Below are positions 18,561-26,991 of a stretch of 64,000 nucleotides of DNA, in pieces. The notes beneath the pieces are model-generated. The model was given only the letters and a program-made list of their open reading frames with translations, searched no databases and was not told the DNA's origin. The translations under genes were made by a program, and so were the position numbers. The number at the start of each line of letters is the position of its first letter. Position 1 is the first letter of the stretch. The stretch covers positions 310,001 through 374,000 of the forward strand of contig NZ_KQ758482.1 of NCBI RefSeq assembly GCF_001456935.1, given 5' to 3'. Origin of the DNA: [Bacillus] enclensis (lineage in GTDB: Bacteria; Bacillota; Bacilli; Bacillales; Bacillaceae_B).

Positions 18561-18647
18561 TGAAGCAAATTTGAAGATTCAGTTCATTTTTCGGTTAAAA
18601 AGTAGAAGAAACCACGCTTTCCTGGAGCTTCAGGAAACTATTAAGCA

Positions 18648-18893
18648 CTAAAAAGTAACTAAACCCACTACTAAAATTCCAAGCATAATAGAAAAATAGA
18701 TGTACCTTTTATTTATGAAAAAAATGATGATACATATCAGGGTAATGAATACCCAAAAGATGTTATCTGCTAATTCCGGCATGAGGTCCACAACAAATAG
18801 GTCAATTGTATTCTTTAGAAAATAGATTAGTAATAATACAAGTAAGATAGTATCAGTTGTTTTACTTTCTTTATTCTTTCTAAGAGTTACCAC
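18648..18893 (-). CDS. Small three-TM membrane protein
   Basis: An 81-residue protein. I placed the start at GTG 18893 because AAAAGGGGG lies just upstream. It has three hydrophobic helices (about 14-34, 43-58 and 62-81) and a basic N-terminus (TLRKNKESK). No family was recognised. Confidence 0.55.
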   Translation of the reverse strand: MVTLRKNKESKTTDTILLVLLLIYFLKNTIDLFVVDLMPELADNIFWVFITLICIIIFFINKRYIYFSIMLGILVVGLVTF

Positions 18894-19004
18894 CGAATTC
18901 CCCCTGTTAAAAGTACACAATACTGCCTAGTAAATCCCGGAACCGTTTTTCAAAACCACCTTGTTAGTTTATCATAAATTTTCCATTTTACAGTAAAAAA
19001 ATAG

Positions 19005-19032
19005 TAGAGCAGGAACCGTCCCGCTCTACTCT
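19005..19032. repeat. REP-like palindrome
   Basis: AGTAGAGCAGGAACCGTC followed by CCGCTCTACT: the GGGAACCGTCCC core flanked by complementary arms, of the same kind as the ends of the larger repeats. Confidence 0.6.
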
Positions 19033-19123
19033 AAATACACTATGCCAGAGACCGCTCCTATTCTTCGAAGCAAGAGAAAATGAGGGCAAGCCCCATCTCC
19101 CCTCTGCCTGTTTCTTGTTCAAG

Positions 19124-20599
19124 TCACTTAAAAACTGGGGGTTTCCGATGTTTTGCAGCTTGTTCAAAAGAATACCCCAGCTTGATCAATGTTCCCTCAC
19201 TAAAGGCGCTTCCGGCGAAGGTTACTCCAAATGGTCTTCCGTTTTTCATATAACCTGCCGGGACTGCAATCGAAGGGTAGCCCGCTTTGGCACTAATAGT
19301 AGACCCGATATAAGAAGGAAACAATATGGCATCCAGGTTGAATTTTTTTAATGCAAAATCGATGCCCTGCTCTTGGGAAAAATATAAGTCTTGGAGTTTT
19401 GCCTGTAAATATTCAGGGTTAGCTAAAGTATTGTGTGGCAGCCCCGCTCTATATTCAAGCATATTCTGTCCGTACTTTAAGGTATTCTCTTCATTCGATT
19501 TATTGAAATGAATCAATTCTTTGTCGGAATGGACAGGCAGGTGTGAAGGCAATCTGGAAAGGTAATTTCCCAATGCATGTTTCATTTCGTAAATGGGAAC
19601 CCCCCAACTCCACTCCCTGTGAAAGGATGGGATGTCTATTTTATCGATTACTTCTGCTCCTTTATTTCTCAAAGTCCCGATGACACGTTGAAAAAGGTCC
19701 TCATCATACTCTCCTGACTCTTTGTAATAATCTTCGGAAGCATGATTGAATACACCAATCCTTGCGCCTTCCAGTCCTTCCGGATCAAGAAAGGATGTAT
19801 AATCTTGAAATGATAAACCCTCACTTTTATATGTAGCCGGATCAGCCTGGTCGACACCGGTTAAAGCACCTAATAGAATTGCTGCATCAGTGACCGTCCT
19901 TGCAAAAGGACCCGGAGTATCTTGGGTGTAGGTAAAAGGAACAATTCCGCTGCGGCTGATCAGCCCCACTGTTGGTTTGATGCCCACTACCGAGTTTTGG
20001 GTGGCGGGACTAAGAATGGACGCATCTGTTTCTGTCCCGATGGCCATTACGGTCAAGTTGGCCGCGACTGCGACAGCGGAGCCTGTACTGGAACCTCCTA
20101 CAAAAAACTCGCCCGGACCATAAGGATTTAACGTCTGACCGCCTCTTGAACTGTAACCTGCCCACATGGTTGTAGACATTCCATTCGCCAGTTCGGTCAT
20201 ATTGGTTTTACCAAGAATGACCGCTCCTGCTTCCCGCAGTTTCTCCACTAAAAAAGCATCTTTTGCCCCGGAATGCCGTTCCAAAGCCAAAGTGCCAGCA
20301 CCTGTATGCATATGATCGTTGGTTTCGATATTGTCTTTAAGCAAAACAGGAATACCATGAAGCGGACCTCTGACTCCCCTCGTCTTCCTTTCATGGTCCA
20401 AACCCTCTGCAATAAAAATAGCGTCAGGATTGATCTCCAGTATCGAATTCAATTTCGGCCCGCTTTGGTCATACTTAGCGATTCTGTCCAGATAATACAA
20501 TACGAGTTCTTTTGAGGTGATTACTTCAGCCTCAAATGCTGCTTGAATTTCCTTAATCGTCAACTCATCGTTGAGAATTTCATTAAATAGTAGCTTCAT
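19124..20599 (-). CDS. Amidase signature family protein
   Basis: A 491-residue amidase-signature hydrolase. The catalytic Lys is in PVLLKDNIE (Lys88) and the cis-Ser is in FVGGSSTGSAVAVAA (Ser170/171). The nucleophile Ser lies in GTETDASILSPA (about 194), where the family usually has GT-D-x-GGS-I. The ATG at 20599 was preferred over an upstream frame start because of GGGGAAAG just before it and because homologous sequence begins there. The family hydrolyses amides including Glu-tRNA(Gln)-type substrates; the absence of gatB/gatC neighbours points to a free-standing amidase. A cytoplasmic location is expected. Confidence 0.92.
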   Translation of the reverse strand: MKLLFNEILNDELTIKEIQAAFEAEVITSKELVLYYLDRIAKYDQSGPKLNSILEINPDAIFIAEGLDHERKTRGVRGPLHGIPVLLKDNIETNDHMHTGAGTLALERHSGAKDAFLVEKLREAGAVILGKTNMTELANGMSTTMWAGYSSRGGQTLNPYGPGEFFVGGSSTGSAVAVAANLTVMAIGTETDASILSPATQNSVVGIKPTVGLISRSGIVPFTYTQDTPGPFARTVTDAAILLGALTGVDQADPATYKSEGLSFQDYTSFLDPEGLEGARIGVFNHASEDYYKESGEYDEDLFQRVIGTLRNKGAEVIDKIDIPSFHREWSWGVPIYEMKHALGNYLSRLPSHLPVHSDKELIHFNKSNEENTLKYGQNMLEYRAGLPHNTLANPEYLQAKLQDLYFSQEQGIDFALKKFNLDAILFPSYIGSTISAKAGYPSIAVPAGYMKNGRPFGVTFAGSAFSEGTLIKLGYSFEQAAKHRKPPVFK

Positions 20600-20647
20600 T
20601 ATTTTCTTTCCCCATTCGCCCAGTGTAATCATACAACTTTGAAGTAA

Positions 20648-20695
20648 GAGGACGGTTCTTGCAAAGCTGGGAACCATCCCCCATGCTGTCCGCAC
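20648..20695. repeat. REP-like palindrome
   Basis: GAGGACGGTTCTTGCAAAGC faces GGGAACCATCCCCCATGCTG, forming an imperfect hairpin between the amidase and peptidase E genes. Confidence 0.6.
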
Positions 20696-20707
20696 AGCAA
20701 AATAACA

Positions 20708-21376
20708 TCACTTCGAAAACAATCTCCAATTCCCTGCAGTAATCACCTCAACCTCACCATCAATCACTTTGATCGCCGTTTCATCATCAATCGCGTATGC
20801 CGGTCCCTCCATCCCGGCTGCCCATTTCTCCGCGGCAGCCATCGTGTTATGCGGCAGCATCTCGTGATCGAGGTGGGGGAAGATTGAAAAGTCGACCAGT
20901 CCCAGCGCGTCATCGCCGCCTTGTGGCGGAGTCCAGCCGACGAAGAATTCCCCGATGCGAGGGGCCATCACCATGCTCCCCGCGCTCATTCCCACATACA
21001 CGCCCTTCAGAGACGGCAAAAGCTCTGCCATCCCGGATTTCTTCATCCAGTAATTCAGATACAACGCGTCGCCGCCAGATACCAGCAGAACGTCCGTCTC
21101 CTTGACCAGCGGCATCCACCGTTCTTCATCGATACTTGGCAGCGCCGTGAGCTCCAGCACGCCGACCGACTTCCAGCCAAGGTCCACCATGGGATTCTCC
21201 GAATTACCGCTGATGAACTCCCAGGTTCTTACACCGGGTCCGACCCAGGGGTGTCCGTACATAGCGGTCGGGATGCACAGTGCGGTGGATTCGGCGATCG
21301 GCTTGTCGAGCATGCCGGTCAACGCATCATGTATGCTTTTGTTATTGACGCCTGCAGATGTGAGCAGTAGTTTCAT
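20708..21376 (-). CDS. Peptidase E-like protein (S51, class I glutamine amidotransferase fold)
   Basis: A 222-residue protein. The nucleophile motif YVGMSAGSMVMAPR (Ser131) and the preceding VSGGDALYLNYW block are those of peptidase S51, which cleaves Asp-X dipeptides or cyanophycin-like substrates. The ATG at 21376 follows AAGGAG. It has no signal peptide. Base composition in this gene is more GC-rich than its neighbours (many GCC/GCG codons), which may indicate transfer. Monocistronic or co-transcribed with the amidase 109 bp downstream, although a REP-like hairpin separates them. Confidence 0.88.
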   Translation of the reverse strand: MKLLLTSAGVNNKSIHDALTGMLDKPIAESTALCIPTAMYGHPWVGPGVRTWEFISGNSENPMVDLGWKSVGVLELTALPSIDEERWMPLVKETDVLLVSGGDALYLNYWMKKSGMAELLPSLKGVYVGMSAGSMVMAPRIGEFFVGWTPPQGGDDALGLVDFSIFPHLDHEMLPHNTMAAAEKWAAGMEGPAYAIDDETAIKVIDGEVEVITAGNWRLFSK

Positions 21377-21459
21377 CACTTCATCTCCTTGTGATTGTGA
21401 GGAAGGAATCACCTTGACAGGAATCCTTCACCCTTCTTCTTTCCATAAGAAATTCAACA

Positions 21460-21496
21460 ATAAAGGCCGTGAATCCTTCTTGGAGCACGGCCTTCT
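21460..21496 (-). terminator. Terminator after the MazG-like gene
   Basis: AAGGCCGTG and CACGGCCTT pair; on the minus strand they are followed by TATTGTTG, a weak T-rich tail. Located 17 bases after the gene stop. Confidence 0.6.
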
Positions 21497-21512
21497 CAAC
21501 TCTATGCGGATG

Positions 21513-21836
21513 TCATTTCATTTGCACTAAAAATTCTTCTAAATTTGGAGATTGATTATATTTAATGGCAGCTTGTTTATCTTTTTTAATCATGGCCTCT
21601 GTTAAATCGATATCATTTATGCTTGCAATGGCCACGGCGTAATGGATAACATCCACTAACTCTTTTTCTAAAGATGCATCCTCGGAATTTTCTTTCCTGC
21701 CTTCCAGCTGGTTTAATACCTCTGCCACCTCGCCAATCTCTTCTACCAATTTCATAAACAGAGCAGAAGAAGTGCGCCCTTCTTTGTATTTTAATGCAAG
21801 GTAGTCTTGTAACTCATGGAATGTTAATTGCTTCAT
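21513..21836 (-). CDS. MazG-like nucleotide pyrophosphohydrolase
   Basis: A 107-residue helical protein with the divalent-metal motif KLVEEIGEVAEVLNQ and ELVDVIHYAVAIA (ExxE...ExxD) of the all-alpha NTP pyrophosphatase superfamily. The ATG at 21836 has GTGAGG upstream. Such enzymes hydrolyse non-canonical or excess (d)NTPs to NMP and pyrophosphate. A NUDIX hydrolase gene lies next upstream, which fits a nucleotide-cleaning pair, though co-transcription is not shown (about 96-bp gap). Confidence 0.85.
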   Translation of the reverse strand: MKQLTFHELQDYLALKYKEGRTSSALFMKLVEEIGEVAEVLNQLEGRKENSEDASLEKELVDVIHYAVAIASINDIDLTEAMIKKDKQAAIKYNQSPNLEEFLVQMK

Positions 21837-21932
21837 AGAAATCCTCACTTGTCATTTTTTTAACCATAACTCCTTCTTTACTTTCATTTCAGCTCCGCTC
21901 GATTATGAAAAAACGAATGTCTCCCCTTTTAC

Positions 21933-22373
21933 TTAAGAAGATAAATCACTTCTTTTTCTAAGCAAATACGGTGCTGACGCGTCACCCTTGAGCAGCCCTG
22001 TTGTACCTCTTGTAATATGGACGTACTCTTCAGCATCTTCAGCATCCATCCACGTAACCTCTTCTATTTCTTCAGGCCGGGTTATCGTAATCTCTCCACC
22101 GGTTATCTTCCCTCTGAACGTAAAGAAAACGGCGTGGTGCCCCCGGTCCTCAAAAAATCCCTCACCCACAGAAAAAATATCCCCTATTTCAGCATCCAGG
22201 CCTGTCTCTTCCTTCACTTCTCTAATCGCAGCTTCCTCAAGTGTTTCCCCTGGCTCTGCTGCACCTCCAGGAAGTGTATAATACGACCCGTTCTTCCCAG
22301 TATTTTTCACCAACAGTACCTTCTCTCCCGGTTCATCAAATAGAAGCATATAGGTGACATCCACTCGTTTCAT
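21933..22373 (-). CDS. NUDIX hydrolase
   Basis: A 146-residue protein with a complete Nudix box, GGAAEPGETLEEAAIREV followed by KEETGL (about residues 36-59), where the Glu residues bind Mg2+. The ATG follows AGAGGGGGG. The family cleaves nucleoside diphosphates linked to another moiety; the substrate is not predictable. A T-box-like antiterminator/terminator lies about 90-140 bases upstream on the same strand and, if functional, would control this gene. Confidence 0.9.
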   Translation of the reverse strand: MKRVDVTYMLLFDEPGEKVLLVKNTGKNGSYYTLPGGAAEPGETLEEAAIREVKEETGLDAEIGDIFSVGEGFFEDRGHHAVFFTFRGKITGGEITITRPEEIEEVTWMDAEDAEEYVHITRGTTGLLKGDASAPYLLRKRSDLSS

Positions 22374-22463
22374 AAAACAACCCCCCTCTTTATTTTCCTA
22401 ATGCCGACTAACCAATTCATTCCATCAGCAAATGAACATCAACATGGTCATCCAGCCAAATTC

Positions 22464-22515
22464 AAAAAGCCTGTCCCACTAAGAAGGACAGATTTAACCC
22501 GCGATACCACCCACA
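22464..22515 (-). promoter_or_regulatory. T-box-like antiterminator and terminator (possibly a remnant)
   Basis: Read on the minus strand: GTGGGTGGTATCGCGGG, close to the T-box consensus AGGGTGGTACCGCG. It is followed 7 bases later by a terminator stem (CTGTCC...GGGACAG) and TTTTTG. This order is that of T-box leaders, where uncharged tRNA stabilises the antiterminator. The long Stem I with its specifier loop was not recognised upstream; a 32-codon open stretch (VVYGPIPGLWMPPVENTAEM) lies there instead. It is either an unusual or a truncated leader. Confidence 0.5.
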
Positions 22516-22643
22516 TTTTAACGATTATGCAGCTTCACCACTTCATCCACAAACATTTCAGCTGTATTCTCGACCGGAGGCATCCACAAACCTGGAATGG
22601 GCCCATATACAACTAGTTATGTTGGTTCAATAAGTTATTCCAC

Positions 22644-22677
22644 AAAAACGCCGTTAATCCTCCTTGGATCAACGGCA
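22644..22677 (-). terminator. Terminator of the MBL-fold gene
   Basis: GCCGTTGATCC and GGATTAACGGC form a strong hairpin followed by GTTTTTG on the minus strand, about 40 bases after the gene stop. Confidence 0.75.
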
Positions 22678-22715
22678 CCTTGCGTTGAACATGCACTTTC
22701 AAATTAAGGTAAAAA

Positions 22716-23633
22716 CTAATCAGATAACCCGTTTTGTGCATGATTCAACAGTTTTATATTCTGATAAAAAACGTCAGGAGATTTCCAATCCCTGTACTTT
22801 TCAGGTATATCGATTTCCTCTATGCTACCGCATTCTCTAACTGCATCTTGCAGTTCATTTATGTAAAGGATTAGTTGAATGACATCATCCTTGCCTCCCA
22901 CGGAACCATGTCCCGGAATTGCCGCCTCAAAATCAAAATCTACAACCTTCCTTAAAATCTCAACCCATTTATCAGGGTTTGATTCTTCAAAAAATGTAGG
23001 GTGACAGCGTACAAATAATAAATCTCCCATGAAGATCACTTTTTCTTCCGGGATATATAGGATGGTATCACAAATGGAATGTCCACCCCCCAATGAGAAA
23101 AGTTTGGCACTGCATGTTGTTCCGAAGAATGTCAATTCGCCACTGTAAGTTTGGTGGGGTAAAGTCAATTTTAAAGTCGGCAATGATCGTTCTAACTCAC
23201 GCAGGAAATGTATTTGATCCTGTAATGCAGGATCATTCTTTTTGCTTAGGGACTCAATGTAGTCTGATAATCCTTGAAGATCATTTTTCTGCTTACTGAT
23301 TCTTGAGGGATGAATCTCTTTCATTTTTGAATAGGTGATTTCACTTGATATAATGTTACGATCATTAAATGTCTGGTTACCTCGTATATGATCACCATGC
23401 CAATGACTATTGATCACCCATGTTATGGGCTGTTTAGTCACTTTTTCAGCAATATACCTTAAATCTTCTGATGCTTGCTGTGTGTTGAATGTGTCAAACA
23501 CCATCACCTTATCCCCTAAGTCAACAAAACCTGCATTCGCTGCTGATCCGCCGCCTTCCTTTGCTATTGCTGCATAAACACTGGGACTGACCTTTTCAAG
23601 ATTAAAATGTTTACTATTAAATTCTTCTATCAT
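22716..23633 (-). CDS. Metallo-beta-lactamase-fold hydrolase
   Basis: A 305-residue MBL-fold protein with the dinuclear zinc motif SHWHGDHIRGN (His77, His79, Asp81, His82). Further ligands are expected in SLGGGHSICDTILY and PGHGS. It lacks a signal peptide, so a cytoplasmic hydrolase is likelier than a beta-lactamase. The ATG follows AAGGGAGAAGGG. The GNAT gene upstream ends 14 bases before it and is probably in the same operon. A fragment of a second copy of its 5' end lies at 25230-25327. Confidence 0.9.
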   Translation of the reverse strand: MIEEFNSKHFNLEKVSPSVYAAIAKEGGGSAANAGFVDLGDKVMVFDTFNTQQASEDLRYIAEKVTKQPITWVINSHWHGDHIRGNQTFNDRNIISSEITYSKMKEIHPSRISKQKNDLQGLSDYIESLSKKNDPALQDQIHFLRELERSLPTLKLTLPHQTYSGELTFFGTTCSAKLFSLGGGHSICDTILYIPEEKVIFMGDLLFVRCHPTFFEESNPDKWVEILRKVVDFDFEAAIPGHGSVGGKDDVIQLILYINELQDAVRECGSIEEIDIPEKYRDWKSPDVFYQNIKLLNHAQNGLSD

Positions 23634-23647
23634 TTGCCCTTCTCCCT

Positions 23648-24406
23648 TTATTTTAAATTTCTATTTATCTTTTTAAAAACCTTATTCCGCTCAACAACCG
23701 CACATCCGTTACGTTCGAATGTCTTAAGCATCGGAAGGTTGTTGTGACCAGTACTTCCAATGTAATAAGAAGCTTTAAAGTCCCTTTTTAAAATCTCCAG
23801 TGCTTGCTTATGAAGAAGTCTGCTTTTCCCCTTCCCTCTTTCGCCTGGGATGATTCCAAAATAAAAGAGCCTTCCCTCTTCTGAAGTCCCGGGTTCTATA
23901 TGAGGCATAACAACCCCGATTGGAGCTCCATTTTCATAAGCAATCATGCAGGATTTCTTATAGTCATCGCCTAATTCCATCTCTACACTTCGCATTTGTT
24001 CATCCATATTCAGTGAGGATGGCGCATTTAATGATCCTTTCATGGAAGCTTCCCAGACCCTTTTAAACTCTGCTACCGGAAGTTCAGATAAATCCTTTAA
24101 TAAAAAACCGTCTTCAAATTCAGCTAATTCATCAAGCACCTTGCGAACCGTGACGTTCTTATCATGTAACTTAAACCCATACTCTTTTAAAAGAGTGGCT
24201 GTCTCTTTGCTGAATTTACGATCCACAAGGATATTTACATTTTTACTGGTTTGTATAAATGGCTGTTTCATCAAATATGGTATAAGTTCCATTAGTTCTT
24301 GATCCGTCAGGCTGCTTGTATGTTCGATCGTGACAAAATTTTCTCCTTTTACAAGTTTAATCTTTGCCATTAAGTCAGAAACGTTGTGTGACTGTTTTCT
24401 ATCCAT
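23648..24406 (-). CDS. GNAT-family acetyltransferase
   Basis: A 252-residue protein. The C-terminal half has the acetyl-CoA-binding pattern RLFYFGIIPGERGKGKSRLL (motif A, G-x-G-K-G-x-S/G) and SYYIGSTGHNNLPMLKTFER. The N-terminal part (about 1-110) is a divergent domain of its own. The ATG at 24406 follows GAGAGGTGG; a longer frame to 24589 runs through a repeat element and has no ribosome site. The acceptor is unknown. It forms a likely operon with the MBL gene. Confidence 0.85.
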   Translation of the reverse strand: MDRKQSHNVSDLMAKIKLVKGENFVTIEHTSSLTDQELMELIPYLMKQPFIQTSKNVNILVDRKFSKETATLLKEYGFKLHDKNVTVRKVLDELAEFEDGFLLKDLSELPVAEFKRVWEASMKGSLNAPSSLNMDEQMRSVEMELGDDYKKSCMIAYENGAPIGVVMPHIEPGTSEEGRLFYFGIIPGERGKGKSRLLHKQALEILKRDFKASYYIGSTGHNNLPMLKTFERNGCAVVERNKVFKKINRNLK

Positions 24407-24429
24407 ACATTCCACCTCTCTCTTTTTTT

Positions 24430-24556
24430 GGGTTAGCCGTGGATGGTTCTCATCCTGCTTTTGCTGGATACGTTTCTCCACACCTTTAGTAAAAATATTT
24501 GGTGGTGAAAATACAATTCTTAAAAAGCAGAGCGGGAATCGTCCCCGCTCTACTAG
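24430..24556. repeat. Short REP-flanked element (type S)
   Basis: Left end AGCCGTGGATGGTTCTCATC. The middle contains CTCCACACC and TTTGGTGGTGAAAATAC. Right end AAAAAGCAGAGCGGGAATC then GTCCCCGC. The same organisation occurs at 25079, 30633 and 37620. The right end nearly touches the stop of the kinase pseudogene. Confidence 0.75.
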
Positions 24557-24557
24557 A

Positions 24558-25047
24558 TTACTTGCATCGCCGAACGATATCATCAACAACCTGTCCGATT
24601 GGAACAGCAGCGTCGATGATGATTCCGTCTTTAGGAATATCTTCTTTCGTTTGATGCAATCGTAAAACGAATTCCCGCTCCTTTTTTCTTTCCCCCAAAC
24701 TCATCTTGGGGTCGATCATCAAGGCGCCTCTTCAATGTGGCACTATCAACTTCGAGAACAAACACTCCGTCAAATAGATGGATGAATTTCGAATAGTTCC
24801 TGGACCCGCCGCAGAAAAATGTTACCTCATGATCCTGGTTGGCGACTAAAGATTTAACTTTCTCTACATCCCAAATATGATTCTCGTGCGAAGCTGTACC
24901 CGTCCGCTTACCCGTTTCCGGATCTCCCTGATAAGCCAATTCACGGTCACCATGAATGGAGTGGTAACCGCGTTTCTGCAATTCATTGCAGACCGAAGTT
25001 TTACCGGTACAGGAAACGCCTTCGATCAAATAATTTTTCTTTCCCAT
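24558..25047 (-). pseudogene. P-loop nucleoside/nucleotide kinase-like gene with poly-A frameshift
   Basis: The first frame (24631-25047) starts MGKKNYLIEGVSCTGKTSVC with a Walker A motif (GVSCTGKTS, about 10-18). It continues to DEFGGKKKGAG, where the frame leaves the family-like sequence and stops. Reading one A fewer in the A6 run at about 24685-24690 opens a frame that continues KEREFVLRLHQTKEDIPKDG and ends VVDDIVRRCK at 24558. The full protein would be about 163 residues, a shikimate/adenylate-kinase-like P-loop phosphotransferase of unknown substrate. The A-run makes true mutation, transcript slippage and sequencing error all possible. Confidence 0.82.
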
Positions 25048-25078
25048 TACTGGACCCCCTTTTAAGCATGTAGAATCA

Positions 25079-25229
25079 TGGGGACGGTTCTCGTGCTTCT
25101 TTTTTGTGAATTAGATGAAAGCAGCAGAATCGACCCGATGCTTCATGGCTTTCCACCCCGTCTGTGAAGATACTTGGTGGTGAAGTTCAATTCTTAAAAA
25201 GCAGAATAGGAACCGTCCCCGCCCTACTC
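25079..25229. repeat. Short REP-flanked element (type S)
   Basis: Left end GGGGACGGTTCTCGTGCTTC. The middle has CACCCCGTCTGTGAAGATAC and TTGGTGGTGAAGTTC. Right end AAAAAGCAGAATAGGAACC then GTCCCCGC. It joins the truncated MBL fragment without a gap, so it sits on the break. Confidence 0.8.
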
Positions 25230-25327
25230 TTCGCTGCTGAACCGCTGCCTACCTTTGCTATCGCTGCATAAACATTGGGACTGACCTTCTGCAGCATGAA
25301 ATGTTTACTATTAAAACCTTCCAGCAT
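25230..25327 (-). pseudogene. 5' fragment of a second MBL-fold hydrolase gene
   Basis: Minus-strand translation from ATG 25327 gives MLEGFNSKHFMLQKVSPNVY and continues AAIAKVGSGSAA. It matches the start of the intact MBL gene (MIEEFNSKHFNLEKVSPSVY) at most positions. It has its own GGGGGAATG ribosome site and is cut after about 32 codons at the border of the short repeat element. It is the remnant of a diverged paralogue truncated where the element begins. Confidence 0.85.
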
Positions 25328-25687
25328 TTTCATTCCCCCATTTGCAATATTTCTTAGTACTGCTTCCGAAGTAAGTGAACCGGATCAGTGTTTCCCAAAC
25401 ATAATTCCTGCCCCTTTGATATCTCGATACCAACCTGAATTCATGGCAACTGGAAACATAATGAAACACGGTCAGATCCATCCCTGTAACTTCCTTTGGG
25501 TATTCAATACAGTTTCACCGAGTCTTGTAACAGAAAGGCTAAGCAACCTATTCATCTCCTTACACAATCGAGTATAAGTAACATTTTACCATTAAAGCTA
25601 GGATAGTCGTTTCAAACTCACCCCACATAAAATGAGGGCTGTGCTTAAAAGGAGGCGAAGGAACAAGTAAGATGGCCAAAAACGACT
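25328..25687. other. Intergenic region without a recognised gene
   Basis: Upstream of the MBL fragment. Minus-strand frames of 27-50 codons exist (for example one containing RDIKGAGIMFGKH), but none has both a ribosome site and adequate length. They may be decayed coding DNA. Confidence 0.35.
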
Positions 25688-25719
25688 AAAAGGGACAAGG
25701 CGGCCGCCTTGTCCCTTTT
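25688..25719. terminator. Bidirectional terminator
   Basis: A perfect palindrome of more than 30 bp centred on GGCGGCCGCC, with arms AAAGGGACAA and TTGTCCCTTT and T-rich ends on both strands. It lies about 70 bases after the gene ending at 25788. Confidence 0.8.
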
Positions 25720-25787
25720 TAAAACTATTCGCAGTGAACCTAACACTCTCTCTTACCTTAAATGTGCCAGTCCTCCACTGTTTTTAT

Positions 25788-26642
25788 CTAAGCACGCAAT
25801 AAAGCCCCATTTGGCTCTTTTAACTCCTGCTCTACTATTTGATTCATCTTAGAGAAGTGGTCCAGAAATTGTTGTGCCAGCTCTTGTTCCTCCGTGTCAC
25901 TTTTCAATGAGACGATGTCGCGCAAAATCTGAGCCATCCATGAATTATCAAAATAACGGTACTTCCCTGTATTCCAAGTCGTTTTTTGAGGGGATTTTTC
26001 ATTGACATAGTACTTCCAAAAAGGCATCTGCTTCGATTCCTCGTCTGTAAGTTTCAGTCTGTAATGGGAATGGGCAGGAATATTCCCATCTTCACAAAGT
26101 TTACCGATGAAATTATCCTTCACCATATAGACTCCTAATATCCGTCTGTCTTTTTCAGGGATGCCGGGATCGACCGTTGTCAGCAGGACCGCACTGTTTT
26201 GGTGTAAGCGACTGGGCTTGTTTGGCTTACCCTTATTATTACCACTTTTTATTTCACCAGAGGAAACCGTCCAATCTGAAAAGGGACTACTCTGTTCTTC
26301 TGTATCGCACCGATAAACCATCTGCGATTCGGGATGAAGTTTATGATTTTTCATAAGTTTTTCATGATCCGCTCGAAGCTCCTGGTTTTTTCTTTGCCGT
26401 GCCTTTTCCTCTTCCTTCTGCATTTCTTCCTCTTTGAGTTCCATTTCCTGCTCGTGTAAAATTTTTTCAAGTGAATTGGCAGCATTTTTATCATGTAGTT
26501 TCAAGTGCTGTCCAAATACATCCGGGTAAACAAATTTTTTATTTTCCGAGGCGAAATGTATTTCAACTACCGTATCATTTTGTTTAACGATACTTCCCGT
26601 ACCAAACCGCTCATGTGTAACTTTCTTATTGATTAAATTCAA
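25788..26642 (-). CDS. Hypothetical protein with N-terminal Tudor-like motif and coiled coil
   Basis: A 284-residue protein. Residues 1-45 (NKKVTHERFGTGSIVKQNDT, then KKFVYP) resemble the small V-x-H-x2-FG-x-G-x-V Tudor-like module found at the C-terminus of PcrA/UvrD helicases and in some restriction-related proteins. A Glu/Lys-rich coiled coil follows (about 55-100). The rest is a globular domain containing KDRRILGVYMVKDNFIGKL and KYRYFDNSWMAQILRDIV. No catalytic motif was identified. A nucleic-acid-related role is a guess. The start lacks a strong ribosome site. Confidence 0.6.
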   Translation of the reverse strand: MNLINKKVTHERFGTGSIVKQNDTVVEIHFASENKKFVYPDVFGQHLKLHDKNAANSLEKILHEQEMELKEEEMQKEEEKARQRKNQELRADHEKLMKNHKLHPESQMVYRCDTEEQSSPFSDWTVSSGEIKSGNNKGKPNKPSRLHQNSAVLLTTVDPGIPEKDRRILGVYMVKDNFIGKLCEDGNIPAHSHYRLKLTDEESKQMPFWKYYVNEKSPQKTTWNTGKYRYFDNSWMAQILRDIVSLKSDTEEQELAQQFLDHFSKMNQIVEQELKEPNGALLRA

Positions 26643-26991
26643 TATATTAGTCCTCCTTGTATAATATCTCGGGTCCTATTGCCTAAAAGCTCACAAAAAC
26701 TGTTTGAATTCCCCTACGGAATAAATATGATTTTTAACAAAACGTTCAATATAAAAAAATCACTTGTTAATAATTATAGCATTTTTATGATAAAAATACA
26801 AATTAAGTGTTGACAACCTATTTTATTGCGAGGTAAAATGAAGTTTTGCTCAAATCTTAATAATTGTTCAACCCTGGAAACACGGGGACGGTTCTGCCGC
26901 TTCCTACTAATCAAAAATGAAGCACGAGAACCGTCCCCATGCTTCATTTTTCTATAAAAAAAGTAGAGCGGGAACCGTCCCCACCCTAGCT
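26643..26991. other. Intergenic region with a nested double REP-like structure
   Basis: The first 230 bases are AT-rich with no gene. From 26877 there is CGGGGACGGTTCTGCC, then AAATGAAGCACGAGAACCG, then TAGAGCGGGAACCGTCCCC: three REP-like units in alternating orientation ending inside the last codons of the sensor kinase. Confidence 0.6.

Noticed and set aside
25275..25577. 100-codon plus-strand frame
   Set aside because: Overlaps the MBL fragment in antisense and has no ribosome site or recognisable sequence.
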